A stretch of 8,732 nucleotides of DNA from an uncultured Gemmiger sp. (GCA_944382805.1 CALWNS010000017.1:1-8732), one strand, 5' to 3'; numbered from the stretch's first letter, positions 1 to 6,360 are shown. Notes: a model not told the origin generated them from the sequence alone. A program made the numbers and translations.

Positions 1-1309
1 GGTTCTTGATGGAAGCCGCGCCCGGCTCGGCGGGCGGGGCCTGCTTTTCCTTTTTGCGCGGGCGCTGCGCCGCCGGGGCCTCCTCCCCGCCGTCCGCGTC
101 GAACAGCAGGGTGGCCGCCCGGGCGAAGTCTTCGGTCGAGCGGGGCGGGGCCGCTTCGTCCGCCGCGCGGGCGGCGGCCAGCGTTTCCGGGTCCAGCCCG
201 GCGGAAAAATCGGGGATATCGCCGTCCAGCAGCGAAGGCGCGGGGGCGTCCTGCTCCGGCGCGGCCGGCGGCTCCGGCGGGGCGCTGCGGCGGATGGTGC
301 GCCCGGTGCGCGCCGCGCGGGAGGCTTCGGCCGCCTCCGGCCCGGCGGTCGTAAAGTCCATGGGGCCGGGCAGCGGGGCGAAGGGTTCCTCCGCCTTGGC
401 CGGGGCCGGCTCCTCCGCTTTGGCGGGGGCGGCCGGGGCGGTGGGGGCGGTCTCGCTGTCCTCAAATACGATGGCGCCGGTGGGCTGGCTGTCCACGGCC
501 GGCGCGGCGGGGCGCACCGGGCGGCGGCGCGCCGCCGGGCGCGCCGCCGGGCGGGACTGGCCGGCCGGCGAAACGATGAGCAGCGGCCGTTCGTGCCCGG
601 GGCGGAAAGCGATGGCCGCCGGGCTGAGCTTGAGGCCCAGCACGCGGCGGCGCACCAGGTCCAGCAGGTGGTTGGCGATGGCTGCGTCGGACAGATCCGG
701 CTCCAGCGCCTGGGCCAGCGCGCCGCGCTTATCGCACAGCACCACGCTGGGCGGCTGGCCCACCCTGGCCGGCAGGTAGCCCACCGCATAGTCGGCCCCG
801 GCCAGCGAGAGCGCCAGCTGCGCGCGCCCGGCGGCGGCCTGCAGCACATCGCCGGGGAACTTTTGCAGCAGCGCGGCGGGCGCCACGATCTTGCGCGCCT
901 TTTCCGGGTCGGCCCAGGTCTGGTTGCCGAAGTCGTAGGCGGCTTCGCTGTGTTCCAGCGGCTGCAGCAGCGCGCCCACCAGGCGGCCGGTCACCTCGTC
1001 CGCCGCCACCAGCAGGCGGCGCTTTTGCAGCAGCGCGTCCAGCGTGACCTGGGCCAGGCTGTTTTCGCCCGTGCCGTATACCGCGTCGCCCAGGCGGGCG
1101 CGCAGTTTCTGGGTCCACTTTTCGCAGTATTCGTCCGCCATGGCCTGTGTGGGCGCGGATACCTGGACGCAGACGGCGTACTCGCCGTCCCGTTCCAGCA
1201 GGCGCAGCCCGGGGCAGCCCTCGGCCTCCAGCCCGCGCACGGCGGCCGTCACATCGGCTGCCGGCAGGCCAAACACGCGCAGGATGCTCATCTGGCTTGC
1301 AAGCATCAT
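1..1309 (-). CDS. Degenerate CinA-like protein (KH-like linker + pseudo-amidase domain) with long disordered tail; C-terminus cut by window edge
   Basis: The frame is open for 436 codons from ATG 1309 to the left edge without a stop, so the 3' end is missing. AAGGGAGGAA (1315-1324) lies just upstream; ATG 1306 is an equally possible start. No function is annotated from memory, but residues 8-228 align by eye with residues 180-415 of the neighbouring CinA. ILRVFG matches TLRVLG, ARLGDAVY matches KILGDSAY, VTGRLVGALL matches CTGGLVAQLL, and LLDLVRRRVLGLKL matches ALDLLRRMALGLPM. So residues ~8-95 look like the KH-type linker and ~96-228 like the CinA C-terminal (NMN amidase) domain; the MoCF-like N-terminal domain is absent. 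The amidase signature is lost: the Ser of SCTGG aligns with Glu105, the second Gly with Arg109, and TGLAGPGG has no counterpart, although the Lys of the TYxxxxK segment is kept (Lys137). Residues ~250-436 are Pro/Ala-rich, charged and predicted disordered, with small repeats. It is the last visible gene of the desulfurase-thiI-cinA operon, 33 bases after cinA. I infer a pseudoenzyme, perhaps a CinA partner or a scaffold. Confidence 0.85.
   Translation of the reverse strand, partial: MMLASQMSILRVFGLPAADVTAAVRGLEAEGCPGLRLLERDGEYAVCVQVSAPTQAMADEYCEKWTQKLRARLGDAVYGTGENSLAQVTLDALLQKRRLLVAADEVTGRLVGALLQPLEHSEAAYDFGNQTWADPEKARKIVAPAALLQKFPGDVLQAAAGRAQLALSLAGADYAVGYLPARVGQPPSVVLCDKRGALAQALEPDLSDAAIANHLLDLVRRRVLGLKLSPAAIAFRPGHERPLLIVSPAGQSRPAARPAARRRPVRPAAPAVDSQPTGAIVFEDSETAPTAPAAPAKAEEPAPAKAEEPFAPLPGPMDFTTAGPEAAEASRAARTGRTIRRSAPPEPPAAPEQDAPAPSLLDGDIPDFSAGLDPETLAAARAADEAAPPRSTEDFARAATLLFDADGGEEAPAAQRPRKKEKQAPPAEPGAASIKN
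380..427 (-). repeat. Tandem 8-residue coding repeat (PAKAEEPA / PAKAEEPF)
   Basis: Within the tail of the CinA-like protein, residues 295-302 and 303-310 are near-identical octapeptides, encoded by two imperfect 24-base units. This is a low-complexity linker duplication typical of disordered Pro/Ala/Glu-rich segments. It is not an independent element. Confidence 0.6.
530..553 (-). repeat. Short tandem coding repeat (RPAA x2) leading into a basic cluster
   Basis: Residues 253-260 of the CinA-like protein read RPAARPAA and are followed by RRRPVRP, a basic stretch at the junction between the folded domain and the disordered tail. The DNA shows two perfect copies of gcgccgccgggc. It could be a simple slippage product or a nucleic-acid-binding or linker segment; the sequence does not decide. 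Confidence 0.5.
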
Positions 1310-1342
1310 GGTCGTTCCTCCCTTATCCCAAACGGGTCGTTT

Positions 1343-2638
1343 TTACAGTTCCGGCGCAGGCTGGCCGGGTTTGAGCGTAACGGCGCCCTCCATCGGCAGG
1401 CCCAGCGCCATGCGGCGCAAAAGGTCCAGCGCATACAGCGCGGCCCGCTGGCGGATGACGCCGCGGTCGCGGTAGCCGCCCAGGTCCAGGCGCATGACCT
1501 GCACCCGGCCGCTGCGCGCATCGGCCCCGGCCAGGTAGACGGTGCCCACCGGCTTGCCGGGCAGAGCGCCGCCGGGGCCGGCCAAGCCGGTCAGCGCCAC
1601 CGAAAGCCCCGCGCCGGAGGCCGCCAGCGCGCCGCGGGCCATGGCGGCGGCCACGGGGGCCGAGACCACGTTGTAGCGGTCGATCAAAGCCGGGTCCACC
1701 CCCAGCAGGCGTGTCTTGGCCGCGGCGGCATAGGTCACAAAACCGTAGCCGAACACCTCGCTGGCGCCGGGCACTTCGGTCAGCAGCTGGGCCACCAGGC
1801 CGCCGGTGCAGCTTTCGGCCGTGGCGGCCTGCAGGCCGCGTTCGCGCAGCAGGCGCACCACGGTATGGGCCAGGCCGGGCACATCCACATCATAGGCGCT
1901 GTCGCCCAAGATCTTTTGGAATTCGGCCACGCGGGCGCGGCAGGCGGCCTCGGCTTCGGCCGCGGTGGCGGCGCGGGCGGTCACGCGGATCTCGCTTTCG
2001 CCCACCTTGCAGTAGATGGCCGCCGTGGGGTTGGCGCTTTCGAACAGCGGGGCCACTTTGCTGGCAATGCTGCTTTCGCCCCCCAGCACGCGCAGCGTCA
2101 TGGAGCGGATGGTGCAGTTCTGGCGCGCCTCCAGCAGGGGGCGGACGTCCTCCGCCCACATGGCTTTCATCTCGCGCGGGACGCCGGGCAGCAGCGCGGC
2201 GGCGTGGCCGGCTTCGTCCTCGAACCAGGCGCCGGGCGCGGTGCCGTGGGCGTTGGGCAGCTTGCGGCCGCGCACGGGCACCATGGCCTGCTTGCGGTTG
2301 TTCTGCGTGGGGGCGCGGCCGGTGCGGGCAAAAAAGGCCACGATCTTTTGCCATTCCGCCTCGTCAAAGCGCAGCGTATCCCCAAACGCCTGGGCCACCG
2401 TCTCCTTGGTCAGGTCGTCGGCCGTGGGGCCAAGCCCGCCGGAAAACACCAGCAGGTCGCTGCGGCCCTTGGCCTCCTGCACCAGGGCGCGCAGGCGGTC
2501 GGGGTTATCCCCCACCACGTGCTGGTGCAGCACGGTAACGCCCAGTTCGGCCAGTTCCCGGCTTAAAAACTGCGCGTTGGTGTTGACGATATCGCCGAGC
2601 AGCAGCTCGGTGCCGACACAGATGATCTCTGCGACCAA
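1343..2638 (-). CDS. cinA: CinA: bifunctional ADP-ribose pyrophosphatase / nicotinamide-nucleotide amidase
   Basis: This 431-residue protein has full family length and three domains. The MoCF-like N-terminal domain (1-~170) carries the VGTELLLGDIVNTN start and the SGGLGPTADDLT motif at 66-77. A KH-like linker follows at ~178-262. The C-terminal amidase domain (~263-415) has SCTGG at 276-280, a conserved Lys at 308 and TGLAGPGG at 350-357 followed by KPVGTVYLA. In the family the N-terminal domain hydrolyses ADP-ribose-type compounds and the C-terminal domain deamidates NMN to nicotinate mononucleotide, a step of pyridine nucleotide salvage or repair; the link to competence is historical. All key motifs look intact. 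The start is TTG at 2638, with AAGGGGG at 2646-2652 seven bases upstream; no ATG or GTG is in frame there, and the family's VxxIxVGTELL begins right after it. It lies 69 bases downstream of thiI and is followed after 33 bases by its own degenerate paralogue. Confidence 0.95.
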   Translation of the reverse strand: MVAEIICVGTELLLGDIVNTNAQFLSRELAELGVTVLHQHVVGDNPDRLRALVQEAKGRSDLLVFSGGLGPTADDLTKETVAQAFGDTLRFDEAEWQKIVAFFARTGRAPTQNNRKQAMVPVRGRKLPNAHGTAPGAWFEDEAGHAAALLPGVPREMKAMWAEDVRPLLEARQNCTIRSMTLRVLGGESSIASKVAPLFESANPTAAIYCKVGESEIRVTARAATAAEAEAACRARVAEFQKILGDSAYDVDVPGLAHTVVRLLRERGLQAATAESCTGGLVAQLLTEVPGASEVFGYGFVTYAAAAKTRLLGVDPALIDRYNVVSAPVAAAMARGALAASGAGLSVALTGLAGPGGALPGKPVGTVYLAGADARSGRVQVMRLDLGGYRDRGVIRQRAALYALDLLRRMALGLPMEGAVTLKPGQPAPEL

Positions 2639-2645
2639 GTGGATG

Positions 2646-2652
2646 CCCCCTT
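2646..2652 (-). promoter_or_regulatory. Ribosome binding site that decides the TTG start of cinA
   Basis: On the minus strand AAGGGGG ends seven bases before TTG 2638. There is no in-frame ATG or GTG between this site and the conserved CinA N-terminus, so TTG is the only sensible initiation codon. Confidence 0.75.
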
Positions 2653-2707
2653 GTTGAAATGTTGCGGGATGGTGTGTTTGCGCGGGCCCTGCCGGCCCCG
2701 CCGGGGT

Positions 2708-3904
2708 TTACAGCGCGTCCGGATCCTGGCCGATGGGGATGTAGATCTTTTCCACACCCTCGGCGGCCGCCTGTTCCAGCGCCGCCAGGCCGGGCATTTG
2801 GGCTTCGGCCGCCTCGATTTCCTTAAGATGCGGTCGGGTCTTGGGGTGCGGCGGCGTAAAGATGGTGCAGCAGTCCTCGTACGGCTCGATGGAGGTCTCA
2901 AAGGTGCCGATGCGGCGGGAGATGGCCACGATCTCGGCCTTGTCCATGCCGATCAGCGGGCGCAGCACCGGCAGGTCCTGCGCGGCGTCGGTACAGGCCA
3001 GCGCCGCCATGGTCTGGCTGGCCACCTGGGCCAGGCTTTCGCCGGTGACAAGGGCCTCCATGGCGGTCGTGGCCGCCACGCGGTTGGCGATGCGCAGCAT
3101 ACTGCGGCGCATGAGCACCGTGAACAGCGGCGCGGGGGCGTGGTCGCGGATATACTCCTGCGGCTTGGTATAGGGCACCACGAACAGCACGCAGTCCCCG
3201 ATATATTCCGAAAGTTCGCAGGCCAGCGCCTGCACCTTGAGCTTGGCGCGCAGGCTGGTATAGGGCGGGCTGGCAAAGTGGATGTGGTGCAGCGCCAGGC
3301 CGCGGCGCGCCATGCAGTAGGCGGCCACCGGGCTGTCGATGCCGCCCGAAAGCAGGTTGAGCGCCCGGCCGCTGGTGCCCACCGGCAGCCCGCCGGCCGC
3401 CGGCACCTTGGGGCCGTGGATGTAGGCGCCGCCGTCGCGGATCTCGACCATGACCTCCAGCTGGGGGTCGTGTACGTCCACGCGCAGGTGCGGATGGCGG
3501 CTGAGCAGGTACGCGCCCAGCTCGCGGCAGATCTCGGGGCTTTTCAGCGGGTATTTTTTGTCGGCGCGCTTGGCCTCCACCTTAAAGGTGCGCAGCTCGC
3601 GCAGGCGGCCGCCCAGATAGCTTTCGGCCGCGGCGCAGATGGAATCAAAGTCCTTTTCGCAGCAGACGGCGCGGCTGAGCTTGACCAGGCCGAACACCCG
3701 GGATACGCGGCGGAATGCCTCGTCGATGTCCAGCCCCTCCGCCTGCGGTTCGATGAACACGGTACTTTGGGCGCTGCGCACCGCAAAGGGGCCAAGGTCC
3801 TCCAGCCGGCGGCGGATGCTTTTGGCCAGGCCGGCTTCGAATTTTCCGCGGTTCAAGCCTTTCAGGGTCATTTCGCCCTGGTAGGCAAGGATGATCTCTT
3901 TCAT
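2708..3904 (-). CDS. thiI: ThiI: tRNA 4-thiouridine synthase / sulfurtransferase (no rhodanese domain)
   Basis: This 398-residue cytoplasmic protein adenylates U8 of tRNA and replaces the oxygen with sulfur; in many bacteria ThiI also supplies sulfur for the thiamine thiazole. The N-terminal ferredoxin-like and THUMP region spans ~1-165 (LAYQGEMTLKGLNRGKFE near the start, then FKVEAKRADKKYPLKSPEI). The PP-loop SGGIDSPVA is at 186-194, followed by GESLAQVASQT (288-298) and EPYEDCCTIF (340-349, with adjacent Cys345 and Cys346). The protein ends after the PP-loop domain. The C-terminal rhodanese domain of E. coli ThiI is absent, as in Bacillus subtilis ThiI, which works with a cysteine desulfurase encoded next to it. 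The same arrangement is seen here: the desulfurase gene lies 26 bases upstream. The start ATG 3904 has AAAGGA at 3911-3916, six bases upstream. Nothing appears broken. Confidence 0.96.
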   Translation of the reverse strand: MKEIILAYQGEMTLKGLNRGKFEAGLAKSIRRRLEDLGPFAVRSAQSTVFIEPQAEGLDIDEAFRRVSRVFGLVKLSRAVCCEKDFDSICAAAESYLGGRLRELRTFKVEAKRADKKYPLKSPEICRELGAYLLSRHPHLRVDVHDPQLEVMVEIRDGGAYIHGPKVPAAGGLPVGTSGRALNLLSGGIDSPVAAYCMARRGLALHHIHFASPPYTSLRAKLKVQALACELSEYIGDCVLFVVPYTKPQEYIRDHAPAPLFTVLMRRSMLRIANRVAATTAMEALVTGESLAQVASQTMAALACTDAAQDLPVLRPLIGMDKAEIVAISRRIGTFETSIEPYEDCCTIFTPPHPKTRPHLKEIEAAEAQMPGLAALEQAAAEGVEKIYIPIGQDPDAL

Positions 3905-3930
3905 GCGGGTTCCTTTCTAGTAAACTGGAA

Positions 3931-5091
3931 TCATGAAATGTGCTGCAGCTCGGCCAGGCCGCTTTGCAGCGCGGCGAGCAGCGCGGCCACATCGGCCGCG
4001 TCGTTGTCGGCGCAGAAGCTGACGCGCAGGGCGGTGGCCACGGCGCGCGCGCCGCAGCCCATGGCTTGCAGCGTGTGGCTGGGTTCGCCCTTGTCGCAGG
4101 CGCTGCCGCCCGAGACATAGATCTGCCTGTCGCTCAGATAGGAGATAAAGGTCTGGCTGTTGACGCAGTTGGTGGAAAAATTGAGCACCTCCGGCACGGC
4201 GTTTGCCGGCGAATGGATGGTCACGCCGGGCAGCGCCGCCAGCCCGGCGCGCAGCTGGGCGTTGAGCGCCGCGGCGTTGGCGGCGCTGGCCCGCAGGCGC
4301 TTGGCCCCCAGTTCGGCGGCCAGGCCCAGCCCGACGGCGTAGGGCAGGTTTTCGGTGCCGGGGCGGATGCCGCGCTCCTGGTGGCCGCCCAGGTAGGGCG
4401 GGCGCAGGTGCTGGCGCTGGTTTTCGCACAGATACAAAGCGCCGATGCCCTTGGGCGCGTGGATCTTGTGGCCGGAGACGGCCAGCGTATCCACGCCGGG
4501 CAGCTTTTTGAGGTCGAGCGGGAAGCGCAGCCAGGCCTGCACGGCGTCAACGTGTACGGCGGTGCGGCTGTTTTTGGCCTTGACGCCGGCGGCCAGGCGG
4601 GCGATGTCCTGCACGGCGCCCGTCTCGTTGTTGACGGCCATACAGGCCGCCAGCACGGTGTTTTTATCCACCGCATCGATGAGTTTCTGCACGTCGAGGC
4701 TGCCGTCCGGCTCCGGCGCGACTTCCACCACCGTAAAGCCCTGCTCGCGCAGCGCGCGGATGGGCCGCTGCACGCTGGGGTGCTCGAAGCCGGTGGTGAC
4801 GATCTTATCCCCCCAGGCCCGCCGCGGCAGCGCCGCGCCCAGGATGGCCAGGTTGTTGATTTCGCTGCCGCAGGCGGTAAAGTAGATTTCCTTGGGCGCG
4901 CAGCCCAGGGTCCTGGCCACCTTGGCGCGGGCGGCGGCGAGCTTGTGTTCGGCCAAAACGGCCGGGTCGTACAGGCTGGAGGGGTTGGCCCAGCTTTCGC
5001 GCAGGGCCGCGCCGATGGCTTCGGCCACGGCGGGGTCCACCATGGTGGTGGCGGCGTTATCCAGATAATGCAGGTTCGGGTCGGTGCGCAT
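3931..5091 (-). CDS. nifZ: Cysteine desulfurase (IscS/NifS family, NifZ-like partner of ThiI)
   Basis: This 386-residue PLP enzyme converts cysteine to alanine and carries the sulfur as an enzyme persulfide. Visible motifs are YLDNAATT (9-16), FEHPS (102-106, His104 over the cofactor), VNNETG (153-158), HVDAVQ (180-185), SGHK (206-209, Lys209 as PLP Schiff base) and GIRPGTEN (241-248). The sulfur-carrying loop VSGGSACDKG (326-335) has Cys332. The length is normal. It is the first gene of the leftward operon, with thiI 26 bases downstream. This pairing with a rhodanese-less ThiI is the same as B. subtilis nifZ-thiI, so the symbol is given by context; a general IscS-like role in Fe-S assembly cannot be excluded, although no iscU/sufU is adjacent. 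The start ATG 5091 has only a modest GAGG site (5102-5105), but YLDNAATT lies right behind it. Confidence 0.93.
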   Translation of the reverse strand: MRTDPNLHYLDNAATTMVDPAVAEAIGAALRESWANPSSLYDPAVLAEHKLAAARAKVARTLGCAPKEIYFTACGSEINNLAILGAALPRRAWGDKIVTTGFEHPSVQRPIRALREQGFTVVEVAPEPDGSLDVQKLIDAVDKNTVLAACMAVNNETGAVQDIARLAAGVKAKNSRTAVHVDAVQAWLRFPLDLKKLPGVDTLAVSGHKIHAPKGIGALYLCENQRQHLRPPYLGGHQERGIRPGTENLPYAVGLGLAAELGAKRLRASAANAAALNAQLRAGLAALPGVTIHSPANAVPEVLNFSTNCVNSQTFISYLSDRQIYVSGGSACDKGEPSHTLQAMGCGARAVATALRVSFCADNDAADVAALLAALQSGLAELQHIS

Positions 5092-5114
5092 GGTACAGCT
5101 GCCTCGGTTTCGCT

Positions 5115-5147
5115 AAAATTGGGCGGGCCGCGGCGGGACCGCCCCAA
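5115..5147 (-). promoter_or_regulatory. Possible attenuator-like hairpin in the desulfurase operon leader
   Basis: On the minus strand, TTGGGGCGG pairs with CCGCCCAA (5119-5126 with 5139-5147, one bulged G). The stem is followed by TTTT and lies between the predicted transcription start and the desulfurase ATG. The T run is short and the region very GC-rich, so this may be only an accidental structure. Confidence 0.25.
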
Positions 5148-5172
5148 AAACGGACAAAAATATACAGGGTAA

Positions 5173-5202
5173 ATTATAACACGCCCCGGCGCCTGTAGAC
5201 AA
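5173..5202 (-). promoter_or_regulatory. Promoter of the desulfurase-thiI-cinA operon (sigma-A type, extended -10)
   Basis: Read on the minus strand, -35 TTGTCT (5197-5202) and a perfect -10 TATAAT (5173-5178) are separated by 18 bases. The -10 is preceded by TG plus one base (TGTTATAAT), an extended -10. Transcription would start near 5166, leaving a leader of about 75 bases before ATG 5091. It lies in the only sizeable gap in front of the operon. Confidence 0.7.
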
Positions 5203-5213
5203 GCACCGGGGCG
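5182..5213 (-). terminator. GC-rich hairpin behind the aldo/keto reductase, overlapping the next promoter
   Basis: CGCCCCGG (5182-5189) and CCGGGGCG (5206-5213) are perfect inverted repeats, extended by two more G-C pairs after one mismatch, with a ~10-base loop. It starts about 30 bases after the reductase stop codon (5244-5246) on the same strand. On the minus strand it is followed by TGTTATAATTT, only weakly U-rich, so it is an imperfect intrinsic terminator. The -35 box of the downstream operon lies in its loop side and the spacer in one arm, so an operator role is also possible. Confidence 0.45.
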
Positions 5214-5243
5214 AAATTTCATGGTTTTATGGCCGGGGGCGTT

Positions 5244-6257
5244 TTATTCCCCAAAATGCGCCGCGACCTGCTTGAGCATTTGGCGGATGGGCAGCTGGTA
5301 GGGGCAGCGGGTCTCGCACGCGCCGCAGCCGATGCAGGCGCTTGCCTTGACGGGCAGCGTGGCATAGCGCTCCCGCGCCCATTTTTCTAGGCCGTAGCGG
5401 CTGATGTAGCCGTCGAACAAAAAAGCGCTGGGGATCTGGATGCCCACGGTGCAGGGCGCGCAGTAGTTGCAGCGGCGGCAGAACTGGGTGCCAAGGGCGT
5501 CGCGCACCGCCTGGCAGGCTTTTTGCTCCTGCGCGCTCAGGGGGCTTGGGTCCGCGGCGGCTTCCAGGTTCTGCGCCAGCTCCTGCGCGGCGGCCATGCC
5601 GGGGATGCTGACCGTGACCGCCGGGTTCGCCAGCACATAGCGCAGCGCCAGGCGGCCGTCCTCGATGGCGCCGCCGGCCAGCGGCTTCATATCGATGAAC
5701 GCCTTGCCGGCCGCGGCGCAGCGGGCGATGAGGTCCGCGCCCTGCTGCTCGACGATATTATAGGGGAACATGATGGTCTCGAACGCCTCCACCGCCAGCG
5801 CGCGCTCGAACACGGCGGCCAGGTGGGCGGTGACGCCGATGTGCCCCACCACGCCCTGCGCCTGTGCCTCCCGCAAAGCCTCCAGCGCGCCGCCGGGGGC
5901 CAGGATCCCCTCCAGGTCCCGCAGGCTGGGGTTGTGGAACTGGTACAGCTCGATGTGGTCGGTGCGCAGGGCCTTAAGGCTGGCGGCCAGCTCGGCGCGC
6001 ATCTCGTCCGCCGTGACGGCGCGGCACTTGGTGGCCAGCACAAAGGCATCGCGCAGGCCAAGCTCCTGCAGCGAGCGGCCGATCCATTCTTCGCTGACGG
6101 TGTAGCCGCGGGCGGTATCGATGTAGTTGACCCCGGCTTCGTGCGCGGCCTTGAGCAGCTCGCGCGCGGCGGGCCGGTCGATGCGCTGGAGCGGGATGCC
6201 CCCAAACCCCAGGCGGGAGACGTTCAGGCCGGTGCGGCCCAGCGGGACGTACTGCAT
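5244..6257 (-). CDS. Aldo/keto reductase with C-terminal 4Fe-4S ferredoxin-type motifs
   Basis: This 337-residue protein is a member of the aldo/keto reductase group with an added Fe-S region (COG1453-like). The barrel covers ~1-235: LGRTGLNVSRLGFGG start, catalytic tetrad candidates Asp47, Tyr52, Lys77 and His108 (YQFHN), and the late nucleotide-binding segment SIPGM (217-221). The C-terminal ~80 residues hold two Cys clusters: C-x2-C-x2-C-x2-C at 260, 263, 266 and 269, and the classic CxxCxxCxxxCP at 308, 311, 314 and 318. The second should bind a [4Fe-4S] cluster and the first probably another. No signal peptide or membrane helix is seen, so it is cytoplasmic. The substrate is unknown; ferredoxin- or NAD(P)H-linked carbonyl reduction in an anaerobe is an inference. 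It is a single-gene unit with AAGGAGG (6266-6272) ahead of ATG 6257, divergent from proC. Confidence 0.93.
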   Translation of the reverse strand: MQYVPLGRTGLNVSRLGFGGIPLQRIDRPAARELLKAAHEAGVNYIDTARGYTVSEEWIGRSLQELGLRDAFVLATKCRAVTADEMRAELAASLKALRTDHIELYQFHNPSLRDLEGILAPGGALEALREAQAQGVVGHIGVTAHLAAVFERALAVEAFETIMFPYNIVEQQGADLIARCAAAGKAFIDMKPLAGGAIEDGRLALRYVLANPAVTVSIPGMAAAQELAQNLEAAADPSPLSAQEQKACQAVRDALGTQFCRRCNYCAPCTVGIQIPSAFLFDGYISRYGLEKWARERYATLPVKASACIGCGACETRCPYQLPIRQMLKQVAAHFGE

Positions 6258-6322
6258 AACAAGTTCCTCCTTGATACGGCCGTGCTTTGTGTTCGGGCGG
6301 TCGTTTTTTCGTTTCGCAACGT

Positions 6323-6351
6323 ATTATAACATTTTTTGCGGGCCTTGTCAG
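6323..6351 (-). promoter_or_regulatory. Promoter of the aldo/keto reductase gene (extended -10)
   Basis: On the minus strand, -35 CTGACA (6346-6351; five of six consensus bases) and a perfect -10 TATAAT (6323-6328) are spaced by 17 bases, again with TGT before the -10. The start would be near 6316, about 58 bases before ATG 6257. This is close to consensus and should be strong. Confidence 0.8.
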
Positions 6352-6360
6352 CCGTTTTTA

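Noticed and set aside
1310..1342. Separate promoter in front of the CinA-like gene
   Set aside because: The 33-base gap contains only a good ribosome binding site; no -10/-35 pair can fit, so it is taken as part of the operon.
593..2566. Long open frame on the plus strand, opposite cinA and the CinA-like gene (657 codons)
   Set aside because: It is antisense to two genes with recognisable domains. Its composition (Gln/His/Gly/Ala/Arg-rich) is what the complement of GC-rich codons gives, and it has no family motif or proper ribosome binding site.
2653..2707. GC-rich inverted repeats after the thiI stop as a terminator
   Set aside because: Stems are only about five base pairs with no following T run on the minus strand, and cinA follows immediately, so read-through is more likely.
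2639..4120. Long open frame on the plus strand opposite thiI
   Set aside because: A shadow of thiI in GC-rich DNA; the translation shows low-complexity His/Gln/Gly/Ala content and no domain.
3940..5172. Long open frame on the plus strand opposite the cysteine desulfurase
   Set aside because: Shadow frame; the opposite strand carries all desulfurase motifs including the PLP Lys and the active-site Cys.
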